Shown piece by piece: positions 1 through 8,385 of a DNA stretch of 64,000 bases. The notes under the pieces were generated by a model. The model ran no database searches. It was not told where the DNA came from and was given only the letters and a program-made list of their open reading frames with translations. The translations under genes were made by a program, and so were the position numbers. The DNA lies in assembly GCF_014395425.1 (NCBI RefSeq), contig NZ_CP060711.1, positions 2,418,001 to 2,482,000 of the forward strand, in the 5' to 3' direction. Origin of the DNA: Thermomonas brevis (GTDB lineage Bacteria > Pseudomonadota > Gammaproteobacteria > Xanthomonadales > Xanthomonadaceae). The stretch's first letter is position 1, and each line of letters starts with the position of its first letter.

Positions 1-440
1 CGGTGGGCGACGCGTGCAGCCGCGAGGTGGTGTCGCTGCGCACCTCGGACGCGCTGGGCGACGTGCGCAGCCTGCTCAATTCCGGCCGCGGCGAATACCA
101 GCATCAGGGCTTCCCGGTGCTCGACGACACCGGCCGGGTGCGCGGCGTCGTGACCCGCCGCAGCCTGCTCGATCCCGCGCATCCGAACATGCGCCGCATC
201 GGCGAGATGCTGACCCGCCCACCGGTGCTGGTGCACGAAGACCACAGCCTGCGCGAAGCTGCCGACCACATGGTGGCGGAGAACATCGGCCGGGTGGTCG
301 TGGTCGGCGCGCAGGCGCCGCATCCGCTGCTGGGCATCCTCACCCGCGGCGACATCCTGTCCGCGCACCGGCGCCGGCTGAAGGAAGTTCACGAATCCGG
401 CCGCCACATCCATCTGCGCCGCGCGCGCGGGGAAGCCTGA
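1..440 (+). CDS. CBS-domain protein, C-terminal part (cut by window edge)
   Basis: The reading frame is open to the left edge, so the true start lies outside the window; in frame, codons begin at base 3. What remains is a pair of CBS motifs: the first ends in GVVTRRSLL and the second in GILTRGDILSAHRR, each with the usual hydrophobic strand and a polar loop. CBS pairs bind adenosine nucleotides and regulate the protein they sit on. A basic tail (HLRRARGEA) closes the protein with no membrane segment. In this group a CBS pair at the C-terminus is common on ClC-type chloride channels and some transporters; that identity is only an inference. It converges on the minus-strand membrane gene 6 bases away. 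Confidence 0.75.
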   Translation, partial: VGDACSREVVSLRTSDALGDVRSLLNSGRGEYQHQGFPVLDDTGRVRGVVTRRSLLDPAHPNMRRIGEMLTRPPVLVHEDHSLREAADHMVAENIGRVVVVGAQAPHPLLGILTRGDILSAHRRRLKEVHESGRHIHLRRARGEA

Positions 441-446
441 GCGGCG

Positions 447-1151
447 TCAGTCGCGTTCGTAGGTTTCCAGTTCGGCCAGCGCCGCGCGCGCCCTGGCGAT
501 GGCGGGCGAGGAGCGGTCCTCGAACCGGCGCAGCGAGTCCGGCGCGCGCCGGCGCCACGCCGCCATGCCGATGGCCACGGCGGCGATGGCGACCGCGCCC
601 AGCCCCATATTGAGCAGCAGGAAACGCCCGGCCCGCGGCGCATCCCAGGCCGACGCCGGCATCCAGTCGGGCATCTGCCAGGCGGCGACGACGCCCAGCA
701 TCGGCGCCCACAGCACCCACCACGCATTGCCCAGCCAGAAACTGCCGCGCAGGTAGCTGGCGCGCAGGCCCGCGAGCTGCCGCTGGATCGCCAGCACCGG
801 CGCGGCGAAGTCGATCCCGCCGATCAGCCACAGCGTGCGCGCGCCGCTGATGCACAGCGCGATCGCGTACAGGTGCAGCAGCAGGCCGCAGGCCACCGGC
901 AGCGGATGCGGCCACAGGTCCAGCCACGCCGGCAGCGCGAGGTACATCAATGCGAGGCCGCCGCCGATGCGGGCGAACTGCGTCCATCGCATCGTGCGCA
1001 GGTTGGCCTGCGCGCGATCCAGCCGGCCCTGCCGCCACGTGCGCAATTGCAGCGCGTGCTGGCGGTCGAGGCGATCATCGAGCGTGCGCAGGGCGGCCTT
1101 GAGGTCGTCCAGTTCCATGGTGGTGTCCATGCGTGTCTCCTTCGTGGTCAT
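447..1151 (-). CDS. Membrane protein co-encoded with ECF sigma factor
   Basis: A 234-residue protein of unknown family. The first ~70 residues are soluble, charged and likely helical (MDDLKAALRTLDDRLDRQ-like text after a short MTTKETRMDTT start), followed by four hydrophobic segments around residues 67-85, 90-115, 140-160 and 180-205, and a charged C-terminal tail. Its ATG overlaps the stop of the upstream sigma gene by four bases (ATGA), so the two are translationally coupled. By position it may be the membrane regulator of that sigma factor, but I see no zinc-binding anti-sigma (ZAS) HxxxCxxC motif, so this role is inferred only from the operon. A start eight codons further in (MDTTMELDD) is also possible. 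Confidence 0.75.
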   Translation of the reverse strand: MTTKETRMDTTMELDDLKAALRTLDDRLDRQHALQLRTWRQGRLDRAQANLRTMRWTQFARIGGGLALMYLALPAWLDLWPHPLPVACGLLLHLYAIALCISGARTLWLIGGIDFAAPVLAIQRQLAGLRASYLRGSFWLGNAWWVLWAPMLGVVAAWQMPDWMPASAWDAPRAGRFLLLNMGLGAVAIAAVAIGMAAWRRRAPDSLRRFEDRSSPAIARARAALAELETYERD

Positions 1152-1675
1152 GCGTCGCGCAGGTCGTTGCGCAGGCGCTGCTTCAGCCGCCCGAGCTTGG
1201 TGCCGACGTTGGTTTCGGTGAGGCCGAGGATCTCGGCGATCTCGCGCTGGCTGCGTTCGTCGAGGTGGAGCAGCAACAGCGCGCGGTCGAGCGGGTCCAG
1301 GCGGTCGATGCAGCGGTAGAGCAGGCGCACGCGTTCGTCGGTTTCGGCGGCGGTGGCCGCATCGCCGATGGCGTCGTGCCGCTCCGCGTCCAGCGCCACG
1401 GTGTCGTCGCGCTGCTTGTGCGCGCGCCCGCGCAGCGAGGAGATCGCCACGTTCAGGGCGATCCGGTACATCCACGTCGGGAACGCGCGCGCCTCGTCGT
1501 AGCCGGGAAACGCGCGCCACAGCTGCGCGGCGATGTCCTGCATCAGGTCCTCGCGCTCGGCGGGCTCCCGGCAGTACGTCCCGGCCACCTTGAACAGGAT
1601 GCCGCGGTGCCGCTCCAGCAGCGCCTCGAACCGGCGTTCGCGCTCGGCCGCGTGCATGGGAAGGGTTTGCTCCAT
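1148..1675 (-). CDS. ECF-family RNA polymerase sigma factor
   Basis: A protein of about 175 residues with the sigma-70 region 2 (REDLMQDIAAQLWRAFP then FPTWMYRIALNVA, the -10 recognition helix) and region 4 (SQREIAEILGLTETNVGTKL, the -35 helix-turn-helix). The length and two-domain build are those of extracytoplasmic-function sigma factors, which direct RNA polymerase to stress or envelope regulons. The chosen ATG has GGAA seven bases upstream; an ATG five codons earlier (1690) is possible. It is followed with a four-base overlap by a four-TM membrane protein. The region upstream holds a MITE-like repeat. Target regulon cannot be told from the sequence. Confidence 0.88.
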   Translation of the reverse strand: MEQTLPMHAAERERRFEALLERHRGILFKVAGTYCREPAEREDLMQDIAAQLWRAFPGYDEARAFPTWMYRIALNVAISSLRGRAHKQRDDTVALDAERHDAIGDAATAAETDERVRLLYRCIDRLDPLDRALLLLHLDERSQREIAEILGLTETNVGTKLGRLKQRLRNDLRDA

Positions 1676-1785
1676 CGAATCGTTCCGCATTGTGCTTCAC
1701 CGGAGTGATTCGCAAGGGCGGGCGGAACGTCACATGCGAAGCGAAACGGATGGCGAACGATTGGCAAGGGAAGCGGCTCTTGTTC

Positions 1786-1940
1786 GTCATTCCCGGTTGC
1801 TGCTGACAGACGCATGTCTGTCCAAAGCGGGCTGCTTCTCACGGCGCATGTCGTCGTGTATCCAGCGTCTTTGGATTTTGATGGATCAAGGTTGGACGGA
1901 CATGAGTCCGTCAGGTGCGACCTGCATTAGCGGGAATGAC
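1786..1940. repeat. MITE-like palindromic repeat, family A, copy 1
   Basis: The 155-bp segment starts with GTCATTCCCG and ends with CGGGAATGAC, a perfect 10-bp terminal inverted repeat. The similarity of the two ends continues inward for roughly 45 bp: each arm carries its own small palindrome (GACAGAC..GTCTGTC near the left, GGACGGAC..GTCCGTC near the right). No coding capacity. It fills most of the gap between dnaG and the ECF sigma gene. Related copies lie at 41663-41783 and, degenerate, at 36792-36924. Confidence 0.75.
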
Positions 1941-1949
1941 AGGTATCCG

Positions 1950-3683
1950 TCAGGCTCGCCGCCGCGCTTGCAACAGCTCACGCATTTCCTGCTTGCCCGC
2001 ATCGTCCAGCGCGCCGTCGCGCTGCTGCTGTTGCAGTTCCTCGATGCGCTGCTGCAGCACCTGCTTTTCGAGCTGGGCGATGGCGTCGAGGAACTCGGCG
2101 CGCAGGTCGGGCTCCTCGCCGGGCAGGTCGAGCACCGCCAGCTTCTGCAAGGCGGCCAGCTCCTCGCGGCCGTCGAAGTGCTCCAGCAGCGCGCCGGTGG
2201 CGATATCCGGGCGCTCGCGCACCAGCAGCACCAGCTCCGAGAGCAGGTCGATGCCGGGCTGGCGCAGCGCGGCGAAGCGGTAGGGCGGCTGCAGGTCCAG
2301 CGCGAAGCCGGGCCGGTGCAGCAGGTGGGTGATCGCGCCGCGGACCAGGCTGGGCTTCTGCGCGGGCGTGCCGGGTCCCGCGCGCGTCGCGCGCTGCGCG
2401 GGCACGTGGGTCTGCGGCGCGCTGGCGCGCGCGCCGACGCCGGTGAGCTCGGTCAGGCGCTGGCGCATCAGGTCGCCGAACGCACCGTCGGGAATCTGCG
2501 CCAGCAGCGGCTTGCAGCGTTCGGCCAGGCGCGCCTTGCCGTCGAGGCTGGACAGGTTCACGTCGGTGGACAGCGATGCGTAGAAGAACTCCGACAGCGG
2601 CGTGGCACCGCGCAGGCGCGCGTCGAAACCCTCCACGCCTTCCTGCCGCACCAGCGAATCCGGGTCTTCGCCGTCGGGCAGGAACAGGAAGAACGCCTGC
2701 CGGCCGTCCTTCATGCGCGGCAGCACCGATTCCAGCGCCTTCCACGCGGCGCTGCGGCCGGCGCGGTCGCCGTCGAAGCAGAAATACACGTCCGGCGCGT
2801 TGCGGAACAGCAGCTCGGCGTGGTCGGGCGTGGTCGCGGTGCCCAGCGTCGCCACCGCCTGCGAGACGCCGTACTGCGCCAGCGCCACCACGTCCATGTA
2901 GCCCTCGACCACGATCAGTCGGTCGAGCTTCTGGTTGGCCTGCTTCGCCTGCCACAGGCCGTACAGCTCGCGGCCCTTGTGGAACAGCGCGGTTTCCGGC
3001 GAGTTGAGGTATTTCGGCGAATCCTCGGGATCGATGACGCGCCCGCCGAAGGCGATCGTGCGGCCGCGGCGGTCGTGGATCGGGAACATCAGGCGGTCGC
3101 GGAACTTGTCGTAGACGTGGCCCTTGTCGTTCTTCGAGAACAGCCCGCCGCGCTCCAGCAGCTGCATGCGGCGCGGATCGGTGCCGAGCGCGTCGCGCAG
3201 CGCGGAGAAGCCGTCCGGCGCGTAGCCGATCATGTAGCGCTCGACGATCTCCGCCGCGATGCCGCGCTTGTCGACGTAGGCGCGCGCCTTGTCGCTGCGC
3301 GTCAGCTGGGTGCGGAAGAAAGTCGAGGCCGCCTCCATCGCACCGTACAGGTCGCGCGTCTCGGGATTGGCGTTGCGCTGCTGGGTGTCGCGCGGTACCT
3401 CCATGCCGACGCGCCGCGCCAGTTCCTCCACCGCGTCGAGGAACTCCAGCCGGTCGTACTGCATCAGGAAGCTGATCGCGGTGCCGTGCGCGCCGCAGCC
3501 GAAGCAGTGGTAGAACTGCTTGGTCGGGGAGACGGTGAAGCTGGCCGAGCGTTCGTCGTGGAACGGGCAGCGCGCCGCGTATTCCTTGCCCTGCCGCTTC
3601 AGCGGCACGCGCGTGCCGACCACTTCGACGATGTCGGAGCGCGCCAGCAGGTCGTCGATGAAGGCGTCGGGGATGCGGGCCAT
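1950..3683 (-). CDS. dnaG: DNA primase
   Basis: 577 residues, the normal DnaG length. DnaG makes the RNA primers for the replication fork. The N-terminal zinc-binding domain has ligands C39, H42, C60 and C63 (CPFHDE and YHCFGCGAHG). The TOPRIM catalytic core follows, with VVEGYMDVVAL carrying the first acidic residue and FDGDRAGRSA carrying the DxD pair. The C-terminal helicase-binding domain is less conserved, ending in a glutamine- and arginine-rich helix. It is the last gene of a minus-strand cluster with rpsU, yqeY, a GNAT gene and yihY. The sigma-70 gene rpoD, usually next in the macromolecular synthesis operon, is not downstream here. Confidence 0.98.
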   Translation of the reverse strand: MARIPDAFIDDLLARSDIVEVVGTRVPLKRQGKEYAARCPFHDERSASFTVSPTKQFYHCFGCGAHGTAISFLMQYDRLEFLDAVEELARRVGMEVPRDTQQRNANPETRDLYGAMEAASTFFRTQLTRSDKARAYVDKRGIAAEIVERYMIGYAPDGFSALRDALGTDPRRMQLLERGGLFSKNDKGHVYDKFRDRLMFPIHDRRGRTIAFGGRVIDPEDSPKYLNSPETALFHKGRELYGLWQAKQANQKLDRLIVVEGYMDVVALAQYGVSQAVATLGTATTPDHAELLFRNAPDVYFCFDGDRAGRSAAWKALESVLPRMKDGRQAFFLFLPDGEDPDSLVRQEGVEGFDARLRGATPLSEFFYASLSTDVNLSSLDGKARLAERCKPLLAQIPDGAFGDLMRQRLTELTGVGARASAPQTHVPAQRATRAGPGTPAQKPSLVRGAITHLLHRPGFALDLQPPYRFAALRQPGIDLLSELVLLVRERPDIATGALLEHFDGREELAALQKLAVLDLPGEEPDLRAEFLDAIAQLEKQVLQQRIEELQQQQRDGALDDAGKQEMRELLQARRRA

Positions 3684-3717
3684 GCCGCCATGATCGCATC
3701 TGGCGGGCCGCGGCGGC

Positions 3718-4599
3718 TTACCGGGAAGACGGGGCCTGCGCCGGCGCGACGCGATCCGCCGTCCGTTCGTCGATCACCGCGGTGATCAGGGCGCCGCCGA
3801 AGAACACCGCCGCCGCGTAGTACATCCAGACCAGCAGCAACACCAGCGTGCCCATCGAGCCGTAGGCGCTGCCGGGCGCGGCCTGCGCCAGATACAGGCC
3901 GATCGCCCAGCGGCCCGCCACGAACAGCCCGGCGGTGATCGCGCCGCCGAGCAGGGCCTGGCGCCAGCGCACCCGGCGGTCGGGCAGGTAGTGGTAGAGG
4001 AAGGCGAACGCCAGCGCGTACAGCGCCAGCGACACCGCGTTGCCGAGCACCGGCAGCAGCACCGGCAGCCGCGCGAACAGCACCTGCAATGCGGTGGTCA
4101 GCGTCATCGACACGATCAGCAGGAAGCCCAGCCCCAGCACCACGCCGAACGAGAGCACCCGCTTGCGCAGCCAGGCCCACGCGCCGCCGGGCAGCTCGCG
4201 CGCATCGCTGCGGAAGATCAGGTTGAGCGCGGTCTGCAGCCGCGCGAACACCACGGTGGCGCTGACGAACAGCAGCGCCGTGCTCCAGAGCCCGGCCAGC
4301 GAGCCGATGTCCGGCCGGCGCTCCGCGTTGCCGATCACCGTCTGCGCCACGTCGCGCGCGCCGTCCCCGGCGAGGTCGCCCATCTGCGCGAGCAGCGCCT
4401 CCTGCGCGGACGGGTAGAGCGAGGCCGCCAGCCACAGCAGCAAGACCAGCAGCGGCGCTAGCGAGAGCAGGGTGTAGAACGACAGCGCCGCGGCGTGGGT
4501 CAGCAGATCGGCTTCGGAGAACCGGCGCGCGAGCGCGACCGGCAGGCTGTGCTGCAGCCGATCCAGCCGGGCGCGGACAGGGGCGAGAGACAGAGGCAT
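3718..4599 (-). CDS. YihY/BrkB-family inner-membrane protein
   Basis: 293 residues with about six membrane segments, typical of the YihY/UPF0761 family (once called ribonuclease BN; that activity belongs to another protein). Family marks are the early THAAALSFYTLLSLAPLL segment, the ATVVFARLQTALN helix and the GSMGTLVLLLVWMYY segment near the C-terminus. The function is unknown; a transport or envelope role is suspected for the family. An ATG 14 codons further out is in frame, but MPLSLAPVRARL is the more natural start. It lies 34 bases ahead of dnaG and likely shares its transcript. Confidence 0.9.
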   Translation of the reverse strand: MPLSLAPVRARLDRLQHSLPVALARRFSEADLLTHAAALSFYTLLSLAPLLVLLLWLAASLYPSAQEALLAQMGDLAGDGARDVAQTVIGNAERRPDIGSLAGLWSTALLFVSATVVFARLQTALNLIFRSDARELPGGAWAWLRKRVLSFGVVLGLGFLLIVSMTLTTALQVLFARLPVLLPVLGNAVSLALYALAFAFLYHYLPDRRVRWRQALLGGAITAGLFVAGRWAIGLYLAQAAPGSAYGSMGTLVLLLVWMYYAAAVFFGGALITAVIDERTADRVAPAQAPSSR

Positions 4600-4716
4600 C
4601 CGATGAGGATAGACGGGCGGTGTGGAGGAAATGTCCAGCACCGCTGCCTGAGATGCAGTGAGTAGGAGAGGCCGGCGTGAAATGGAAATAGCGGGTGCTT
4701 CGGGCCAGCGGGCCGC

Positions 4717-5226
4717 CTACAGTTCGTCGTGCGCCGCCAACGCGCGCAGCGCCTCGCCTTCCAGCCGCTGCACGGTCCATTCGTCCATGCCGATCGCGCC
4801 GATGCGGCGGTAGAAGCCGATGGCGGGTTCGTTCCAGTCCAGCACGCTCCATTCGAAGCGGCCGCAGTCGCGCTGCACGGCGATCCGCGCCAGCGTGGCC
4901 ATCAGGTGCCTGCCCAGGCCGGTGCCGCGGAAGCGCGGACGTACGAACAGGTCTTCGAGATACAGTCCGCGCTTGCCGAGGAAGGTGCTGAAATTGTGGA
5001 AGAACAGGGCGAAGCCGGCCGGTTCGCCGTCGACTTCGCCGATCAGCACCTCGGCGGCGGGCCGCTCGCCGAACAGCTGGGCGCGCAGGCCGTCGTCGGT
5101 CGCCACCGCCGCGTGCGCCAGCCGTTCGTATTCGGCCAGTTCGGCGATCAACTGGCGGATCAGCGGCACGTCGTCGGCTGTGGCCGGACGGATCGACAGC
5201 AAGGGGTGGGCCGGGCGCGAGGTCAT
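4717..5226 (-). CDS. GNAT-family N-acetyltransferase
   Basis: 169 residues, a single GNAT domain that would move an acetyl group from acetyl-CoA to an amine. The acetyl-CoA binding loop is RPRFRGTGLGRHLM at about residues 96-109 (R/Q-x-x-G-x-G/A), preceded by the YLEDLFV strand and followed by the SVLDWNEPAIGFYRRIGA motif of the last strand and helix. This arrangement (LFFHNFST..GLYLEDLFV) resembles the spermidine/diamine acetyltransferase branch, so a polyamine or diamine substrate is plausible but not shown. It sits between yqeY and yihY in the same direction. Confidence 0.9.
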   Translation of the reverse strand: MTSRPAHPLLSIRPATADDVPLIRQLIAELAEYERLAHAAVATDDGLRAQLFGERPAAEVLIGEVDGEPAGFALFFHNFSTFLGKRGLYLEDLFVRPRFRGTGLGRHLMATLARIAVQRDCGRFEWSVLDWNEPAIGFYRRIGAIGMDEWTVQRLEGEALRALAAHDEL

Positions 5227-5328
5227 GGCCGGATGTTACTGCCGATGCCGGGCATCCGCCCGGCTCGCCGGTCCGCATGCCGGCGGATGTTCGCGAGGCC
5301 GCGGCCGGCCTCGCGGATTTCCGGCGTA

Positions 5329-5772
5329 TCAGCCCAGCTTCTGCTTCACCAGCGTGCTGACCAGCCCCATGTCGGCTTTGCCGGCCAGCGCGGGCTTGAG
5401 CACGCCCATCAGCTTGCCCATGTCGGCGGCGGAGGCCGCGCCGGTGGCCGCGATGGCATTGTCGATTTCGGCCAGGATCCCGGCCTCGTCCATCTTCGCC
5501 GGCAGGTAGGTTTCGATCACGGCCATCTCGTAGCGTTCGACCGCGGCGAGGTCCTCGCGGGCGGCGGCTTCGTACTGGGTGATCGAATCCTTGCGCTGCT
5601 TGACCATCTTCTCCAGCACGGCCAGCACCAGCGCGTCCGTCATCTCGACGCGCTCGTCCACTTCCTTCTGCTTGATGGCGGCGTTGATCAGGCGGATGAC
5701 GGCGAGGCGATCCTTCTCGCCGGCCTTCATCGCGGCCTTCATGTCGTCGGTGAGCTGTTGCTTGAGGCTCAT
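5329..5772 (-). CDS. yqeY: GatB/YqeY-domain protein
   Basis: 147 residues, all YqeY domain: an N-terminal helical part ([38 protein letters not shown]) and the C-terminal tail domain shared with GatB ([35 protein letters not shown]). The GatB homologous domain contacts tRNA in amidotransferases; free YqeY has no firmly known job. The second of two close ATGs is used because GGAGATTCCG precedes it at the right distance. It follows rpsU, with a hairpin between them, as in many proteobacterial rpsU-yqeY-dnaG clusters. Confidence 0.95.
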   Translation of the reverse strand: MSLKQQLTDDMKAAMKAGEKDRLAVIRLINAAIKQKEVDERVEMTDALVLAVLEKMVKQRKDSITQYEAAAREDLAAVERYEMAVIETYLPAKMDEAGILAEIDNAIAATGAASAADMGKLMGVLKPALAGKADMGLVSTLVKQKLG

Positions 5773-5810
5773 CGGAATCTCCATTCGGTTTTCGGCAATT
5801 CAGAAATGCG

Positions 5811-5842
5811 AAAAGCCGGCCACGCTCGCGCGTGCCGGCTTC
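5811..5842 (-). terminator. Hairpin terminator after rpsU
   Basis: Read on the minus strand, AAGCCGGC pairs with GCCGGCTT and is followed by TTTCG, between the rpsU stop and the yqeY start. It probably works as a partial terminator that makes rpsU more abundant than the downstream genes. Confidence 0.7.
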
Positions 5843-5861
5843 GCAGCCACCCGTGCCGCGC

Positions 5862-6077
5862 TCAGTACAGGCGCTGGCGCTTGGTGACGTCGCGCGAGCT
5901 GCGGCGCGCCTGACGCTTCACGGCGGCGGCGGCCTTGCGCTTGCGCTCCTGGGTCGGCTTCTCGTAGAACTCGCGCTTGCGGGTCTCGGCCAGCACGCCG
6001 GCCTTCTCGCAGGTGCGCTTGAAGCGGCGCAGGGCAAACTCGAACGGTTCGTTTTCGCGGACTTTGACGCTGGGCAT
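5862..6077 (-). CDS. rpsU: 30S ribosomal protein S21
   Basis: 71 residues, the exact bS21 length. It begins [19 protein letters not shown], the canonical bS21 N-terminus, then carries the [18 protein letters not shown] stretch and a strongly basic C-terminal tail. bS21 binds the 30S platform near the anti-Shine-Dalgarno end of 16S rRNA and helps initiation. The gene is first in its cluster and diverges from tsaD across 90 bases, a conserved arrangement in gammaproteobacteria. Confidence 0.98.
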   Translation of the reverse strand: MPSVKVRENEPFEFALRRFKRTCEKAGVLAETRKREFYEKPTQERKRKAAAAVKRQARRSSRDVTKRQRLY

Positions 6078-6167
6078 CGGGGAATCTCGATTCTGGTGAA
6101 TTCGCCCGGGCAACGGGGCGAGCCGCGCATGATAGCAGCGGGTCCGGTTTCGGCGCAAGATAGGCGC

Positions 6168-7193
6168 ATGAAAGTCCTCGGTATCGAATCCTCCTGCGAC
6201 GAAACCGGCGTGGCGGTCTACGACACCGCGCTTCCCGGCGCGGCCGGCCTGCGCGCCCATGCGGTCTACAGCCAGATCGCCCTGCACGCCGAGTACGGCG
6301 GGGTGGTGCCGGAGCTGGCCAGCCGCGACCACGTGCGCAAGCTGTTGCCGCTGATCCGCCAGACCCTGGCCGAGGCCGGCCTGTCCACCGCCGACATCGA
6401 CGGCGTGGCCTATACCGCTGGGCCGGGGCTGGTCGGCGCGCTGCTGGTCGGCGCGGGCGTGGCGCGGTCGCTGGCCTGGGCGCTGGACGTGCCGGCCATC
6501 GGCGTCCACCACATGGAGGGCCACCTGCTGGCCCCGCTGATCGAGGACGACGCGCCGCAGCCGCCGTTCGTCGCCCTGCTGGTGTCCGGCGGGCATACCC
6601 AATTGGTGGCGGTGGACGCCATTGGCCGCTACCGGCTGCTGGGCGAGACGCTGGACGACGCCGCCGGCGAGGCCTTCGACAAGACCGCCAAGCTGATGGG
6701 CCTGCCGTATCCGGGCGGGCCGCAGCTGGCGAAGCTGGCCGAGCAGGGCGTGCCGGGGCGGTTCAAGTTCTCGCGGCCGATGACCGACCGGCCCGGGCTG
6801 GATTTCAGCTTCAGCGGCCTGAAGACGCAGGTGCTGCTGGCCTGGCGCGACTGCGATCAGACCGAGCAGACCCGCGCCGACATCGCGCGCGGCTTCGAGG
6901 ATGCGGTGGTGGACACTTTGGCGATCAAGTGCGGGCGCGCGCTGGACGCGGCCGGCTGCGACACCCTGATCGTGGCCGGCGGCGTCGGCGCGAACAAGCG
7001 GCTGCGGGCGAAGCTGGTGGAGATGTGCGAAAAGCGCGGCGGGCGCGCCTGCTTCCCGCGCCCGGCGCTGTGCACCGACAACGGCGCGATGATCGCCTTC
7101 GCCGGCGCGCTGCGGCTGGTGGCCGGGCAGCACGACGATGCCGCGATCCGCGCGGTGCCGCGCTGGGACATGGCGGAACTGCCGGCGGTGTGA
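6168..7193 (+). CDS. tsaD: tRNA N6-adenosine threonylcarbamoyltransferase
   Basis: 341 residues. TsaD, with TsaB and TsaE, transfers threonylcarbamoyl from threonylcarbamoyl-AMP to A37 of ANN-decoding tRNAs. Kae1/TsaD marks are [19 protein letters not shown] at the start, [12 protein letters not shown], the metal-binding HHMEGH at about residues 112-117, SGGHTQLV, the [18 protein letters not shown] loop and the [12 protein letters not shown] and [10 protein letters not shown] segments. The ATG chosen gives the canonical N-terminus; the frame is open further upstream but that part runs through the rpsU promoter region. Confidence 0.98.
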   Translation: MKVLGIESSCDETGVAVYDTALPGAAGLRAHAVYSQIALHAEYGGVVPELASRDHVRKLLPLIRQTLAEAGLSTADIDGVAYTAGPGLVGALLVGAGVARSLAWALDVPAIGVHHMEGHLLAPLIEDDAPQPPFVALLVSGGHTQLVAVDAIGRYRLLGETLDDAAGEAFDKTAKLMGLPYPGGPQLAKLAEQGVPGRFKFSRPMTDRPGLDFSFSGLKTQVLLAWRDCDQTEQTRADIARGFEDAVVDTLAIKCGRALDAAGCDTLIVAGGVGANKRLRAKLVEMCEKRGGRACFPRPALCTDNGAMIAFAGALRLVAGQHDDAAIRAVPRWDMAELPAV

Positions 7194-7208
7194 CCGGGAC
7201 ATCCCGAT

Positions 7209-7285
7209 GATGCGGCGAGGCGGCCCGGCATTCGCTTCGCGGCTCGGAATGCCGCTGCGCGAACGCCCGGCCGCCTCGCCGCATC
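7209..7285. repeat. Long GC-rich inverted repeat between tsaD and folB
   Basis: Arms GATGCGGCGAGGCGGCC (7209-7225) and GGCCGCCTCGCCGCATC (7269-7285) are perfect 17-bp complements around a 43-base loop. A second, shorter GC-rich stem sits inside the loop. There is no T-run, so it is not a classical rho-independent terminator; it could still act as an mRNA 3'-end barrier or be a lone repeat element. Confidence 0.6.
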
Positions 7286-7309
7286 GCGTTGTGCGGGTAT
7301 CCTGACGGC

Positions 7310-7672
7310 ATGACCGACATCGTTTTCATCGAAGGCCTGCGCCTTGACGCCCTGATCGGCGTGCACGACCGCGAACGCCATGCGCCGCAGCCGCTGCTGC
7401 TGGACATCCGCATGCGCTTCGACAACCGCATCGCCGCCAGCAGCGACACCTTGGCCGACGCGCTGGACTACGAGGCCGTGAGCGTGCGGCTGGCCGAGTA
7501 CGTGGCGCAGACCGATTTCATGCTGGTGGAGACGCTGGCCGAATGCTGCGCCGACCTGATCCTGACCGAGTTCGGGGCCAAGGGCGTGCGGCTGAAATTG
7601 TCCAAGCCCGATGCGCTGGCGAACGCCGCGGCGGTGGGCGTGGAGATCGAGCGCGGGAGTTTTGCGTCGTGA
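7310..7672 (+). CDS. folB: Dihydroneopterin aldolase
   Basis: 120 residues, the FolB size. FolB splits 7,8-dihydroneopterin to 6-hydroxymethyl-dihydropterin and glycolaldehyde in folate synthesis. The sequence has the start [20 protein letters not shown], the [16 protein letters not shown] motif with the conserved substrate-contacting tyrosine, the [14 protein letters not shown] helix with the conserved glutamate, and the [11 protein letters not shown] strand with the catalytic lysine. The stop overlaps the next start (GTGA). Its neighbours are an SDR and a PTPS-like protein, so the operon may serve more than folate. Confidence 0.95.
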   Translation: MTDIVFIEGLRLDALIGVHDRERHAPQPLLLDIRMRFDNRIAASSDTLADALDYEAVSVRLAEYVAQTDFMLVETLAECCADLILTEFGAKGVRLKLSKPDALANAAAVGVEIERGSFAS

Positions 7673-8385
7673 GCGTGGCGCTGGTCACCGGCGCATCGCG
7701 CGGGATCGGGCGCGCCATCGTCGAGCGCCTCGCACGCGAAGGCGTGACGGTGATCGCCTGCGCGCGCGGGCCGGAAGGGCTGGACGATCTGCGCGCGGCG
7801 CTGCCGCAGGTCGAATGCCATGCCTGCGACATGCGCGATGACGCGGCGGTGGACGCATTGGCGCGGGGCGTGCTGGCGAAGCACGGCGGCGTCGACCTGC
7901 TGGTCAACAACGCCGGTGCATTCCGTCCCGGCGGCATCGCCGGCGAGGACGACGGCGCGCTGCTGGACATGCTGCAGGCCAACCTGTTCGGCGCGTACCG
8001 GCTGACCAAGCGGCTGCTGCCGGCGATGGTCGAGCGCCGCAGCGGCATGGTGCTGAACGTGTGCAGCACCGCCTCCATCGCCACGTATCCGAACGGCGGC
8101 TCCTACAGCATCGCCAAGCACGCGCTGTACGGCTTCTCGCGCAATCTGCGCGAGGAGATGAAGCCGCACGGTGTGCGCGTGGTCGCGCTGCTGCCGGGCG
8201 CGACGCTGACCGCCTCGTGGGACGGCGTGCCGCTGCCGCCGGAGCGGATGATGCCGGCCGAGGACGTGGCGGAAATGGCATGGACGGCGTGGTCGCTGTC
8301 CACGCGCACGGTGGTCGAGGACATCCTGATGCGCCCGCAGCTGGGCGACATCGGCGAGGCGGATTTCGCGGGTGCGCCCCCATGA
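7669..8385 (+). CDS. Short-chain dehydrogenase/reductase in pterin-like operon
   Basis: 238 residues with a GTG start overlapping the folB stop. A classical SDR: the cofactor loop TGASRGIG near the N-terminus, NNAG after the fourth strand, and the catalytic Ser/Tyr/Lys as VCSTAS...SYSIAK. The R in the TGASRGIG loop and the CARG after strand 2 suggest NADP(H). The substrate is not known. Position between FolB and a 6-pyruvoyl-tetrahydropterin-synthase-like protein invites a pteridine reductase role (sepiapterin or dihydromonapterin reductase-like), but plain fatty-acyl or sugar SDRs look much the same, so this is inference from context only. Confidence 0.85.
   Translation: MSVALVTGASRGIGRAIVERLAREGVTVIACARGPEGLDDLRAALPQVECHACDMRDDAAVDALARGVLAKHGGVDLLVNNAGAFRPGGIAGEDDGALLDMLQANLFGAYRLTKRLLPAMVERRSGMVLNVCSTASIATYPNGGSYSIAKHALYGFSRNLREEMKPHGVRVVALLPGATLTASWDGVPLPPERMMPAEDVAEMAWTAWSLSTRTVVEDILMRPQLGDIGEADFAGAPP

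Noticed and set aside
1533..3785. A 750-residue plus-strand frame opposite dnaG
   Set aside because: Shadow of dnaG; dnaG has all expected motifs on the other strand.
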